A DNA stretch of 6,930 nucleotides from CAYMKE01 sp964390955 (lineage in GTDB: Bacteria; Bacteroidota; Bacteroidia; Bacteroidales; JBBRXJ01): the NCBI GenBank assembly GCA_964390955.1, contig CAYMKE010000183.1, forward strand, positions 1 through 6,930, in the 5' to 3' direction. Below the pieces are notes generated by a model, which did not search any database, was not told where the DNA came from, and worked only from the letters and a program-made list of their open reading frames with translations. Positions 1-6,914 of this stretch are shown here, one piece after another. The position numbers and the translations under genes were made by a program. Every line of letters begins with the position of its first letter. Position 1 is the first letter of the stretch.

Positions 1-52
1 TAACATTAGGAAATTAGATGATGATAAATATTATTTGGCAGAATTAAACTAA
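1..52 (+). CDS. 3' end of a small unrecognised protein gene (partial)
   Basis: Reading from base 2, the frame is open to a TAA at 50-52 and gives a 16-residue C-terminus that finishes in KYYLAELN. The rest of the gene lies outside the window. Taken alone this would be too short to call. It is supported by the ORF at 119-283, which ends in FYYLAEIN immediately before its own stop. Over the last 14 residues the two share 8 identities, plus L/I and D/N exchanges, while differing at many third codon positions (for example ttg/ctg for Leu, tat/tac for Tyr). That pattern is expected of two diverged coding copies. The function is unknown and I recognise no family. Confidence 0.45.
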   Translation, partial: NIRKLDDDKYYLAELN

Positions 53-118
53 ATAAATTTTTTAAAAAAAGTGCAACCTTTTCCATTTACAGAGTCTATC
101 TTTTTAAACGTAACTTAA

Positions 119-283
119 ATGGAAAGAACAACTATTTTTTTACTTGTAATAGATAGTGTTTCCATATATCCTGAGGATATACCGGAGAAAAAATTGATAA
201 AAAAAGAAGATAGGCCTTGTCAAAATGATCATTTTTTTGGAAAAATCGGAGACAATTTTTACTATCTGGCAGAAATAAATTGA
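119..283 (+). CDS. Small hypothetical protein, 54 aa, tandem paralogue of the upstream partial gene
   Basis: An ATG at 119-121 opens a 54-codon frame that closes at TGA 281-283. An in-frame TAA at 116-118 directly precedes the ATG, so the frame cannot extend upstream. The protein starts MERTTIFLLVIDSVSIYPED, then has a lysine-rich stretch (residues 24-29, KKLIKK), a single Cys at about 34, an aromatic patch (HFF, 38-40) and the tail FYYLAEIN. The hydrophobic stretch at residues 5-11 is too short for a convincing signal peptide or membrane helix. The tail matches the C-terminus encoded at 1-52, which is the main argument that this is a real gene. No clear ribosome-binding site is visible, which is common in Bacteroidota. 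The function is unknown. The alternative is a degraded remnant of a longer gene that kept only its end. Confidence 0.5.
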   Translation: MERTTIFLLVIDSVSIYPEDIPEKKLIKKEDRPCQNDHFFGKIGDNFYYLAEIN

Positions 284-376
284 ACGAAACCTTGAGAGGT
301 TAATAGATATATTATATTACTAATTTAAAAATCAATGCTTATGAAATCTTCATTATACCTACATGACAAAAGAAAT

Positions 377-3300
377 ATGCGTTTTAATAAGTCATTATGT
401 ACCTTGTGTTTTATATTTATTTTTTCTTTTTTGCAACTCAATGCCCAGCTTAGCGGCACCTATACCATCGGGGGCGCCGGTGCGGATTATGCCGACTTTA
501 CAAGTGCCGTAACAGACCTTGTTGCCGAGGGTGTAGACGGTGCTGTCACTTTTAACGTGGCAGATGGAACGTATACCGAGCAAGTATCTATTCCGGATAT
601 CTCTGGTGCTGAATTTGGAAATAGCATTACTTTCAAGTCTGCAAGCGAAGATAGCACTGCTGTTACACTAACATTTGAATCAACCGGTGCATCCGATAAT
701 TATACGTTACAATTAGACGGTGCGGACAATATTAATATTGAAAAAATAACAATTGAAGCTACCGGTACAACGTACAGCAGAGCCATTGACATGCGTGGCA
801 CGATAGACGGGAATAATATCAGAAACTGCCGGATTATATCTCCAACATCAGACTCCGAGGGATCAGATGAGAATACCGTGGTTTATTATACAGGCGCTAA
901 TGGAGAAAACTGGATATACAATTCGGTCATAAAAAATGGATATTATGGTATATATAGTAAAGGACAATCCGGTGAACTCAATTATATAAATATTGTAAAT
1001 AATATTATTGAAGATCAAATAAAAATAGGTGTCCGGTTAGACTCTAATAATGAAAGTAAAGTTTCTCAAAACATGATAAAAATTTTTGAAGATCAATTTA
1101 CCACGGGCATCTATCTTGATGGATGTACAAAAATAGAAATATCGGGCAATGAAGTTTACGCTGAAGGAACTGGAATTAATACAAATAATTCTGTTGAAGG
1201 CGCTTCTTTTGAAATTGATATATATAACAATTTTTTCTCCTGTGCATTTTGTGCGATGCATTTTGTGAATAATAACAATGCCAACATTTTGGTCAGGTAC
1301 AATAATGCACACGTGTATAAAAAATATCAAAATGCCTATACGGTTTCTATTGAAGGTTTTGAATGTGGTAATTTCACATTTACGAATAATGTATTAACCA
1401 ATATGTCCGAAGAATATGTTCTGAATACAGAAACAGGTAGTATGACTTATGCTGGTGATTATAACAACTTTTACACGAATGGTGGATACCTGGCATACTA
1501 TAATTTCCAGCCAATTTCCGATTTGTCAGGTTTCCAGTCAGCAACCAGCGATGAAGCTCATTCAATCAGTGTTGATCCTTATTATGTATCGGATAATGAT
1601 TTGCATGTCTCAAACCCTGCACTTGATGGTGCTGCCACAACCATAAGCGGGATCGTTACTGATATAGATGGCGAAGACAGGGATGGTTCATCCCCTGATA
1701 TCGGGGCAGATGAGTTTGACGTACCAACAGATGATGTTGGTGTTATCAGCGTCATTCATAATATAAGTACCGGATGTACTGAAGTGCAGGTTGTAGTTAC
1801 AAATTTCGGAAGTTCAGATGTTTCGGAGATACCTGTAAAGGTTAATATTAATACTCCTGCAGGAGATGAAACACTGAACGGTACAATATCCGGCACACTG
1901 GCACAATTGGAAAAAGACACCCTTTCAATTGGAGATGTTACCGCTACAGATGAAGGAGAATATACTTTTACAGCTTTTACTTCATTTGTAAGTGATGGAA
2001 ATACCAATAATGATACCACGAAAGCAACTTTTACAAAAGAAGATGCTGAAACCATCCCTCATGAAGAAAATTTCGCAGGTTTTACAGGTATAAATAACTG
2101 GGATGCAGGAGAAGGTTTTTCTCATGACAATACAGAGGAATCCCTTTACCTTGGCATGATCAATTCACAAGAAAGAACGGCCTGTATTTTTGAAAATGCA
2201 ATAGGCCCTGTAACTTCAACTACCCATCTGCTCCTGAAATTTAAAGCTGTAGATGTTGCTTCTTTAGACCCCAGCATCAATGTAAATATAAACCTGTATG
2301 AATGTGAGAATAAAGTAACTACCTTATACACCATTAATTCATCAAATTACACACCTGATGCCTATATTGATTTAGATTTTACAATAGATGAATATGAAGG
2401 CATGTATGTAAGGCCACAAATAGAAGTAACTAAAAATACCGGTGCCGGTACATGGCTACGTGCCCATTTTGATGATATTATCATTGCCAATGCACCGGTT
2501 GTTGATTTAGGCGCTGACAAGCAAGCATGCACCGGAAGCACTGTTACCTTAAATGCAGGCGAAAGCCCGTCAAATACATACTCATGGCACGAATTATCAG
2601 CCCCGGGCACAGAATTGGGAACAGATGACACCCTGGTAGTTGACCAGCCAGGTGATTATGTTGTTATTGTAACCGAACCGTTTTTTAATTTAAGCAATTC
2701 GGATACTGTTAATGTCTCCTTTGGCGATACCCCTACTGCCAACGACCAGTCTCCTGAAATATGTGATGTAGATGCATCAGGCGTTGACCTTACCGGGCTT
2801 GAAGATGAAATCACGGCAGGTACAGGAGAAGGCGTTACATGGTATAATGATGAAGGTTTAACAGATGAGGTTGCTGATCCAACCTCTGTTACTGTTACTG
2901 ACGGACAGGTGTTTTATGCTAAAGTGGGTGATGGATCGTGTACAGCAACTGCTACTGTTACCTATACCGTAAATACATCACCATCAGTATCAGGTATTTC
3001 AGGTTCTGGTCCGACAACATGTGGAGGCACAGACGGGACAATAACAATTAGCGGTTTACAGGCAGATACCGAATATGAAGTTTCTTACGGGTATAACGGA
3101 GAGCTTATCGGACCTTCCTCAATGTCATCAGATGGTTCCGGAGATATCATTATCAGTGATTTGGATACCGGCACCTACGAGGGGTTTGTTATTACCCTCA
3201 ATGGATGTTCGTCATCATATTTTTCTACCGTTTATTTGGAATATCCGCCATTACCAACTGTAACCTTTTCAGAAGTTTCGGATGTTCCAGTTGATGATCC

Positions 3301-3736
3301 CGCTTTTAACCTGACACAAGGAAACCCGGCAGGCGGCACCTACTCGGGAACAGGCATAACCACGAGTCCGGAGTTTGATCCTTCATTAGCAGGCATTGGC
3401 ACCCATACCATTACATACACTTATACGGATGCCAATGAATGCACAAATTCAGAAACACAAACAATAACAGTGGTTGACGGGCCGGTTCAGGTTATAAAGG
3501 AAAATTCAAGACAAAATGGATTCATTATGCATCCGAACCCGGTAAGTGATGTAATAAATATCAGTGTTAGTGAAGCATCTGATTTAACAATTTACAACCA
3601 AACCGGGGAAAAGAAAATTAATATCCAAATTGATGAAAAAATAATAATCAATTGTTCCGGGATGGCGCCGGGTATTTATATAGTTGTTGTCAACAATTGT
3701 AAAGGAACATACACTAAAAAATTGGTAATTGAATAA
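377..3736 (+). CDS. Large secreted beta-helix / Ig-like mosaic protein with T9SS type A sorting domain
   Basis: A cell-surface or secreted protein of about 1119 residues, numbered here from ATG 377. That start puts a classic signal peptide at the N-terminus (MRFNKS, hydrophobic CTLCFIFIFSFLQL, cleavage near NA|Q at 23/24). In-frame ATGs at 335 and 341 would add 14 or 12 residues and cannot be excluded. Residues 27-447 form a right-handed parallel beta-helix: the opening GTYTIGGAGADYADF is typical of Bacteroidota beta-helix proteins, Asn/Ile-rich rungs follow (about 117-335), and the domain closes with SPDIGADEF. Residues 452-554 look CARDB-like. Residues 560-705 look like a MAM/jelly-roll domain (HEENFAGF at the start, AHFDDIII at the end). 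Four Ig/FN3-like modules follow at about 708-783 (DLGADKQACTGSTVTLNAG), 784-867, 871-958 and 960-1034. The sorting domain covers about 1037-1119, with HPNP at 1052-1055, APGIY and the basic end KKLVIE. I see no pectate-lyase or other active-site signature that I can defend, so binding or adhesion is more likely than catalysis. Domain boundaries are by eye. Confidence 0.95.
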   Translation: MRFNKSLCTLCFIFIFSFLQLNAQLSGTYTIGGAGADYADFTSAVTDLVAEGVDGAVTFNVADGTYTEQVSIPDISGAEFGNSITFKSASEDSTAVTLTFESTGASDNYTLQLDGADNINIEKITIEATGTTYSRAIDMRGTIDGNNIRNCRIISPTSDSEGSDENTVVYYTGANGENWIYNSVIKNGYYGIYSKGQSGELNYINIVNNIIEDQIKIGVRLDSNNESKVSQNMIKIFEDQFTTGIYLDGCTKIEISGNEVYAEGTGINTNNSVEGASFEIDIYNNFFSCAFCAMHFVNNNNANILVRYNNAHVYKKYQNAYTVSIEGFECGNFTFTNNVLTNMSEEYVLNTETGSMTYAGDYNNFYTNGGYLAYYNFQPISDLSGFQSATSDEAHSISVDPYYVSDNDLHVSNPALDGAATTISGIVTDIDGEDRDGSSPDIGADEFDVPTDDVGVISVIHNISTGCTEVQVVVTNFGSSDVSEIPVKVNINTPAGDETLNGTISGTLAQLEKDTLSIGDVTATDEGEYTFTAFTSFVSDGNTNNDTTKATFTKEDAETIPHEENFAGFTGINNWDAGEGFSHDNTEESLYLGMINSQERTACIFENAIGPVTSTTHLLLKFKAVDVASLDPSINVNINLYECENKVTTLYTINSSNYTPDAYIDLDFTIDEYEGMYVRPQIEVTKNTGAGTWLRAHFDDIIIANAPVVDLGADKQACTGSTVTLNAGESPSNTYSWHELSAPGTELGTDDTLVVDQPGDYVVIVTEPFFNLSNSDTVNVSFGDTPTANDQSPEICDVDASGVDLTGLEDEITAGTGEGVTWYNDEGLTDEVADPTSVTVTDGQVFYAKVGDGSCTATATVTYTVNTSPSVSGISGSGPTTCGGTDGTITISGLQADTEYEVSYGYNGELIGPSSMSSDGSGDIIISDLDTGTYEGFVITLNGCSSSYFSTVYLEYPPLPTVTFSEVSDVPVDDPAFNLTQGNPAGGTYSGTGITTSPEFDPSLAGIGTHTITYTYTDANECTNSETQTITVVDGPVQVIKENSRQNGFIMHPNPVSDVINISVSEASDLTIYNQTGEKKINIQIDEKIIINCSGMAPGIYIVVVNNCKGTYTKKLVIE

Positions 3737-3756
3737 TTATTAAAGAGAAACATATG

Positions 3757-3821
3757 ACAGAAATCAGATGGCAGTATCTTTTATTGTGATTTTTCCTTTT
3801 CCCAGTTCATCTGATTTCTGT
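3757..3821. repeat. 14-bp perfect inverted repeat between the first two large genes (terminator or regulatory hairpin)
   Basis: The left arm ACAGAAATCAGATG (3757-3770) is the exact reverse complement of the right arm CATCTGATTTCTGT (3808-3821), separated by 37 bases. G·U pairs could add one base pair at each end. It begins 20 bp after the stop of the beta-helix gene and ends 22 bp before the ATG of the next gene. The right arm is followed by the T-rich TTATTGTTTT, which fits a factor-independent terminator, but the loop is long and the stem is AT-rich. The loop also contains TATCTTTT (3775-3782), 7 of 8 to the Bacteroidota -7 consensus TAnnTTTG, with no -33 partner seen. Terminator, operator and leader hairpin all remain possible. 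Confidence 0.6.
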
Positions 3822-3843
3822 TTATTGTTTTAAATCCATCGAA

Positions 3844-5214
3844 ATGATGAGAAAAAAATTTTTTCTTATTGGTTTTCTGCTTATATCATTTCACTATTTA
3901 GCATATTCACAATGCACGGCACGATTTGGATATCAAACAGATTCAGTGTTTAAAGTACATTTTATTGATTCATCAAACGTGGATTCATCAGACAATATTA
4001 ATTCAAGGATATGGTTTATTAATGATTCATTGGCAAATACACAGAAAACATTTACATACATTTTTCCAGATACAGGAACGTATAAAGTCTGTCTCGAAAT
4101 CGTAACCAATGGTTGGTGCAGCGACTCAATTTGTAAAAACATAAGGATTACTGAACCAGATTGTTATACTTCCTATACTTCACAACATATTGAGGGGTAT
4201 ACATATTCGTTTATGAATATGTCATCTGAAGATTTAAGTTCCTGGCTATGGGACTTTGGTGACGGCCAAACATCAACAGATGAAAACACACAACATACAT
4301 ATCAAAATCCAGGTGTTTACCAGGTTTGTCTTAGCTCGGAAGATATCTATCAAATGTGTTCACAACAATATTGTGACACACTTAGAGTGCTGGATACAAC
4401 TCCATGCATAGCTGATTTTATTTATGATGATGATAATTATAATGTGCAATTTACAAGTACATCCTCAGGACCTGTAGATAGTTATTTATGGGATTTTGGA
4501 GATGGAAACACGTCCACAGAGGCGTCACCTTATCATACATATTCCAGTACAGGAACCTATACGGTGTCTCTTGTTGTTCAGGGAGCTACCTCATTAATCC
4601 CTATAGATACAATAGCCGGAGAAGTTCAGATTGATGCCTATACCTATAGTAGAAACCCCTTATATACCATAGAAGGGCATATTTATGCAGGAAACAAGAT
4701 TTATACAGGTGATGTTAACGTCGTATTGATTAAAAAAGACTCTTTAAATAATTATTATAATATTGATTCTGTCTATACAATAGATGGATTATTTTTATTA
4801 AAAACGGGCAGTGGAGATTATTATATTAAAGCAGTCCCCTCAGATAAAAAATATATGACGACATTTTATGTGGATGCTGTAACAATTGAAGATTCTTATA
4901 AATTGCCGGTTGCATTAAATACAGGAAGCATAGATATTCAACTTGTAGAAAGAAATGAATTAAGCAATGAAGAAATTGAAAGGATTCCTGGTGTTCATAT
5001 TTATCCGAATCCTGTTCATGATAAGTTGTATGTTGAAGTCAGTCAAACTACTCATGTTAAAATGTTTGATTTGTCAGGTAAGGTGTTGATTAATAAAGAG
5101 ATTGAAAAAAATACCATATTTAATTGTTCAGAGATAGAAAATGGTATTTATTTGATTTTGGTTAATTATAAAAACGGGGTGTATAAAAAAAAGTTAATCA
5201 TCAAACATCAATAA
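3844..5214 (+). CDS. Secreted three-PKD protein with CnaB-like domain and T9SS type A sorting domain (copy 1)
   Basis: A 456-residue exported protein of unknown specific function. Residues 1-22 are a signal peptide (MMRKKFFLIGFLLISF..., cleavage near AYS|Q). ATG codons at 3844 and 3847 are equivalent start choices. Three PKD-type beta-sandwiches follow. Module 1 (24-105) is degenerate, with WFINDS in place of WDFGDG but a normal FPDTGTYKVCL strand. Module 2 (107-184) has WDFGDG at 135-140 and HTYQNPGVYQVCL. Module 3 (188-264) has WDFGDG at 216-221 and HTYSSTGTYTVSL. Modules 1 and 2 each carry four Cys (24, 83, 92, 97 and 107, 162, 172, 177), probably forming disulfides outside the cytoplasm. 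Residues 274-368 resemble a CnaB/carboxypeptidase-regulatory-like sandwich (SGDYYIKAVPS). The sorting domain (about 382-456) has YPNP at 387-390, NGIY and KKKLIIK. The downstream gene is a paralogue with the same architecture. Surface binding or adhesion is a reasonable inference; no catalytic motif is visible. Confidence 0.96.
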   Translation: MMRKKFFLIGFLLISFHYLAYSQCTARFGYQTDSVFKVHFIDSSNVDSSDNINSRIWFINDSLANTQKTFTYIFPDTGTYKVCLEIVTNGWCSDSICKNIRITEPDCYTSYTSQHIEGYTYSFMNMSSEDLSSWLWDFGDGQTSTDENTQHTYQNPGVYQVCLSSEDIYQMCSQQYCDTLRVLDTTPCIADFIYDDDNYNVQFTSTSSGPVDSYLWDFGDGNTSTEASPYHTYSSTGTYTVSLVVQGATSLIPIDTIAGEVQIDAYTYSRNPLYTIEGHIYAGNKIYTGDVNVVLIKKDSLNNYYNIDSVYTIDGLFLLKTGSGDYYIKAVPSDKKYMTTFYVDAVTIEDSYKLPVALNTGSIDIQLVERNELSNEEIERIPGVHIYPNPVHDKLYVEVSQTTHVKMFDLSGKVLINKEIEKNTIFNCSEIENGIYLILVNYKNGVYKKKLIIKHQ

Positions 5215-5240
5215 TCAAAAGAAGTATAATTGATTTTAGC

Positions 5241-5265
5241 TAAGGGCTTTTAAAAAAAGCTCTTA
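5241..5265 (+). terminator. Terminator-like hairpin after PKD gene copy 1
   Basis: TAAGGGCTTTT (5241-5251) can pair with AAAAGCTCTTA (5255-5265) as an 11-bp stem with one G·U pair and a 3-base AAA loop. It starts 27 bp after the stop codon. The stem is compact, but no long T-run follows directly (acatgaattcatatttt), so termination may be partial. If it works, the third gene needs its own promoter, which agrees with the -7 box at 5295-5302. Confidence 0.5.
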
Positions 5266-5277
5266 ACATGAATTCAT

Positions 5278-5316
5278 ATTTTAATATAATTCTGTAATTT
5301 TGAATTATATTAAAAT
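5278..5316. repeat. 15-bp perfect inverted repeat overlapping the start of PKD gene copy 2
   Basis: ATTTTAATATAATTC (5278-5292) and GAATTATATTAAAAT (5302-5316) are exact reverse complements around a 9-base spacer. The right arm runs into the ATG at 5315-5317; with a U·G pair between 5277 and 5317 the whole start codon would lie in the stem of an RNA hairpin. The spacer and the first base of the right arm spell TAATTTTG, an exact -7 promoter match. The element is therefore either an operator around a promoter or, if transcription comes from further upstream, a hairpin covering the start codon. An AT-only repeat can arise by chance more easily than a GC-rich one, but 15 perfect pairs is long. 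Confidence 0.6.
5295..5302 (+). promoter_or_regulatory. Candidate Bacteroidota -7 promoter box for PKD gene copy 2
   Basis: TAATTTTG matches the Bacteroidota primary-sigma -7 consensus TAnnTTTG at every fixed position. No TTG-type -33 element is visible about 20 bp upstream, so the call rests on one box. Transcription would start about 5-10 bases downstream, leaving a very short leader before ATG 5315 and favouring translation from ATG 5315 or ATG 5324. It also argues against the in-frame TTG at 5300, which lies inside this box. Confidence 0.4.
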
Positions 5317-6712
5317 GAATAACATGCATAATTTTTACAAAAAAATTTGGATTGTTTTAATTTTATCATTATTATTTCAATCTCATGCTTCATCTCAATG
5401 CATTGCAAGGTATGGTTATAATATAGATTCGCTTTATACTGGTTATTTTTATGATACATCATTGGTAGACCTTTCTATGAAGCCATACATAAGAACCTGG
5501 TATATTAATGATTCTATGACTGCTACAAAAGCAAATTTTTCTTATCGTTTTCCGGATACAGAAATCTATAGAGTATGTCTTTCAATTGCCACGGGTGACT
5601 CATCATGCATTGATACAATATGTAAGGATATATCCATTACCATGCCCAGGTGTTCGGCCTCATTTAATACACACCATGTTGAAAACTATACGTATTTATT
5701 TAATAATACTTCTTCAGATAACCTGGTTACATGGCATTGGAGTTTTGGAGACGGACATGTATCCAGTGAACAAAATCCCGAACATACATATCAATTTTCT
5801 GGCAAATATTTAACATGTTTATATGTAGAAGATGAAAATAATATATGTTCTCATTATTATTGTGACTCCATCGAAGTGTTGGATACCACTCCCTGTATAG
5901 CTGATTTTGTTTACTATGATGATAATTTTGATGTATATTTTTCAAATAATTCTACAGGTCCGGTAGAATCTGTAGAATGGCATTTTGGTGATGGAACCGC
6001 TTCTACGGATATCACTCCGCATCATACATATCCATCAACAGGGACTTATACGGTTAAACTCATTGTATACGGGCCCGGCTCCATAAATCCTTATGATACC
6101 GTTACCAATGAAATCACAATAAGCTATACATATAGCAGGGAACAACGGTATCGATTAACGGGACAGGTATATACACCCGATTTCTCTTTAGTATCAAGTG
6201 GACGTGTGATTTTGATTCGAAAAGACAGTAATGATGACTGTTTTAATATGGATACTGTAAATATAGACGATGGCACATTTTCTTTTTCTAATATTAAAGA
6301 AGGAAATTATTATATCAAAGTCATTCCTTCATTCAAAATGGCATTTTTTAATTCTACATATTATGTAAGTGCATCATCACTTGAAGAAGCATATCTTATT
6401 CCAATTTATTCCAATACAGGAAGTATAGATATAATGATAAATTCAGGCTCTTCGATAATGAATGAGAAAAAACATAATCAACCGTTTAATATTTATCCAA
6501 ACCCTGCGGATAATCATGTACATATTAATCTTCCGGCGAAATCAAAATATGTATCAATGTTGGATTTATATGGCAAAAGAATCATAAAAAAAATGATTGT
6601 AAAAGATATGGATAATTTAGACATTAGCTTAACGGATATATCCCCGGGAACTTATGTTATATTAATTGAAACCGGAGAAAATCGTTATTACAAAAAATTG
6701 ATGGTACACTAA
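5315..6712 (+). CDS. Secreted three-PKD protein with CnaB-like domain and T9SS type A sorting domain (copy 2)
   Basis: A protein of about 465 residues, numbered from ATG 5315, and a paralogue of the gene at 3844-5214. The frame stays open to a TTG at 5300, but that codon lies in a promoter-like box. ATG 5324 is also possible. The signal peptide is residues 1-27 (NFYKKIWIVLILSLLF, cleavage near ASS|Q). PKD module 1 (29-110) is degenerate, with WYINDS for WDFGDG. Module 2 (113-190) has WSFGDG and HTYQFSGKYLTCL. Module 3 (194-270) has WHFGDG and HTYPSTGTYTVKL. Nine Cys match copy 1 in position (29, 88, 98, 103, 113, 168, 178, 183, 194). A CnaB-like sandwich spans about 279-375 (EGNYYIKVIPS), and the sorting domain about 387-465 (YPNP at 394-397, SPGTY, YYKKLMVH). 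The first module matches copy 1 at about 41 of 82 positions, and the linker VLDTTPCIADF is identical. The specific function is unknown; a surface or secreted role is well supported by both export signals. Confidence 0.96.
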   Translation: MNNMHNFYKKIWIVLILSLLFQSHASSQCIARYGYNIDSLYTGYFYDTSLVDLSMKPYIRTWYINDSMTATKANFSYRFPDTEIYRVCLSIATGDSSCIDTICKDISITMPRCSASFNTHHVENYTYLFNNTSSDNLVTWHWSFGDGHVSSEQNPEHTYQFSGKYLTCLYVEDENNICSHYYCDSIEVLDTTPCIADFVYYDDNFDVYFSNNSTGPVESVEWHFGDGTASTDITPHHTYPSTGTYTVKLIVYGPGSINPYDTVTNEITISYTYSREQRYRLTGQVYTPDFSLVSSGRVILIRKDSNDDCFNMDTVNIDDGTFSFSNIKEGNYYIKVIPSFKMAFFNSTYYVSASSLEEAYLIPIYSNTGSIDIMINSGSSIMNEKKHNQPFNIYPNPADNHVHINLPAKSKYVSMLDLYGKRIIKKMIVKDMDNLDISLTDISPGTYVILIETGENRYYKKLMVH

Positions 6713-6796
6713 ACACGCCTTTAATCTGTATGATTCATTTATCATTGCATTTTATAAATTCCATCCTCATTATTCATAAAAAAAAATAATAATCAT

Positions 6797-6804
6797 TATA
6801 TTTG
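6797..6804 (+). promoter_or_regulatory. Candidate -7 promoter box downstream of the PKD genes
   Basis: TATATTTG is an exact match to the Bacteroidota -7 consensus TAnnTTTG. It lies 85 bp after the last stop and 111 bp before the possible start codon at 6915. I see no TTG about 20 bp upstream, because that stretch is an A-run. It could drive the next gene, but the region is so AT-rich that a chance match is quite possible. Confidence 0.3.
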
Positions 6805-6878
6805 GGAAAAAATTAAACAGACGAACCGAGCATGACAAAATTTTTGACATACGCGCATGATTATAAAAGGGAAAAAAA

Positions 6879-6909
6879 GGTATAAAGGATATAGAGGTAT
6901 AGAGGATAT
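6879..6909. repeat. Two-copy 17-bp tandem repeat in a purine-rich leader
   Basis: GGTATAAAGGATAT (6879-6892) recurs as GGTATAGAGGATAT (6896-6909) with 13 of 14 bases the same and AGA between them, giving a 17-bp period. Each copy itself looks like two related half-units (GGTATA.A and GGATAT). The second copy ends 5 bp before ATG 6915 and contains the ribosome-site-like AGAGGA (6901-6906). Confidence 0.6.
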
Positions 6910-6914
6910 TTTAA

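Noticed and set aside
288..314. Small hairpins AACCT/AGGTT (288-301) and TAATA/TATTA (301-314) after the 54-codon ORF
   Set aside because: The stems are only 5 bp with no T-run behind them, in very AT-rich DNA. They are too weak to call a terminator.
321..328. TAATTTAA as a -7 box for the beta-helix gene
   Set aside because: It misses the last two consensus bases (TTTG) and has no TTG at the right distance, so the promoter of this gene is not identified.
377..1717. Beta-helix domain as a polysaccharide lyase or pectinase
   Set aside because: The fold type is supported, but I cannot identify the catalytic residues of any lyase or hydrolase family, so no enzyme activity is assigned.
1756..2055. 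Minus-strand open frame of 99 codons
   Set aside because: It lies antisense inside the well-supported CARDB-like part of the beta-helix gene and has no recognisable domain. The other minus-strand frames within the three large genes (for example 1037-1330 and 2362-2631) are rejected for the same reason.
3844..3915. PKD copies 1 and 2 as lipoproteins, because Cys follows the signal peptide (SQC)
   Set aside because: The residue before Cys is Gln, which does not fit a lipobox (Ala, Gly or Ser expected at -1). Ordinary signal peptidase I cleavage before Gln fits better, and both proteins carry a T9SS domain.
5300..5314. TTG at 5300 as the start of PKD gene copy 2
   Set aside because: TTG starts are uncommon, and this codon lies inside the TAATTTTG box and the inverted-repeat spacer. 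ATG 5315 or 5324 gives a normal signal peptide.
6827..6860. Direct repeat CGAGCATGA / CGCGCATGA and TTGACA at 6844-6849 as a promoter or repeat element
   Set aside because: The repeat is a 9-base match with one difference. The TTGACA has no properly spaced partner: TATAAA at 6862 is only 12 bp away. This fits chance.
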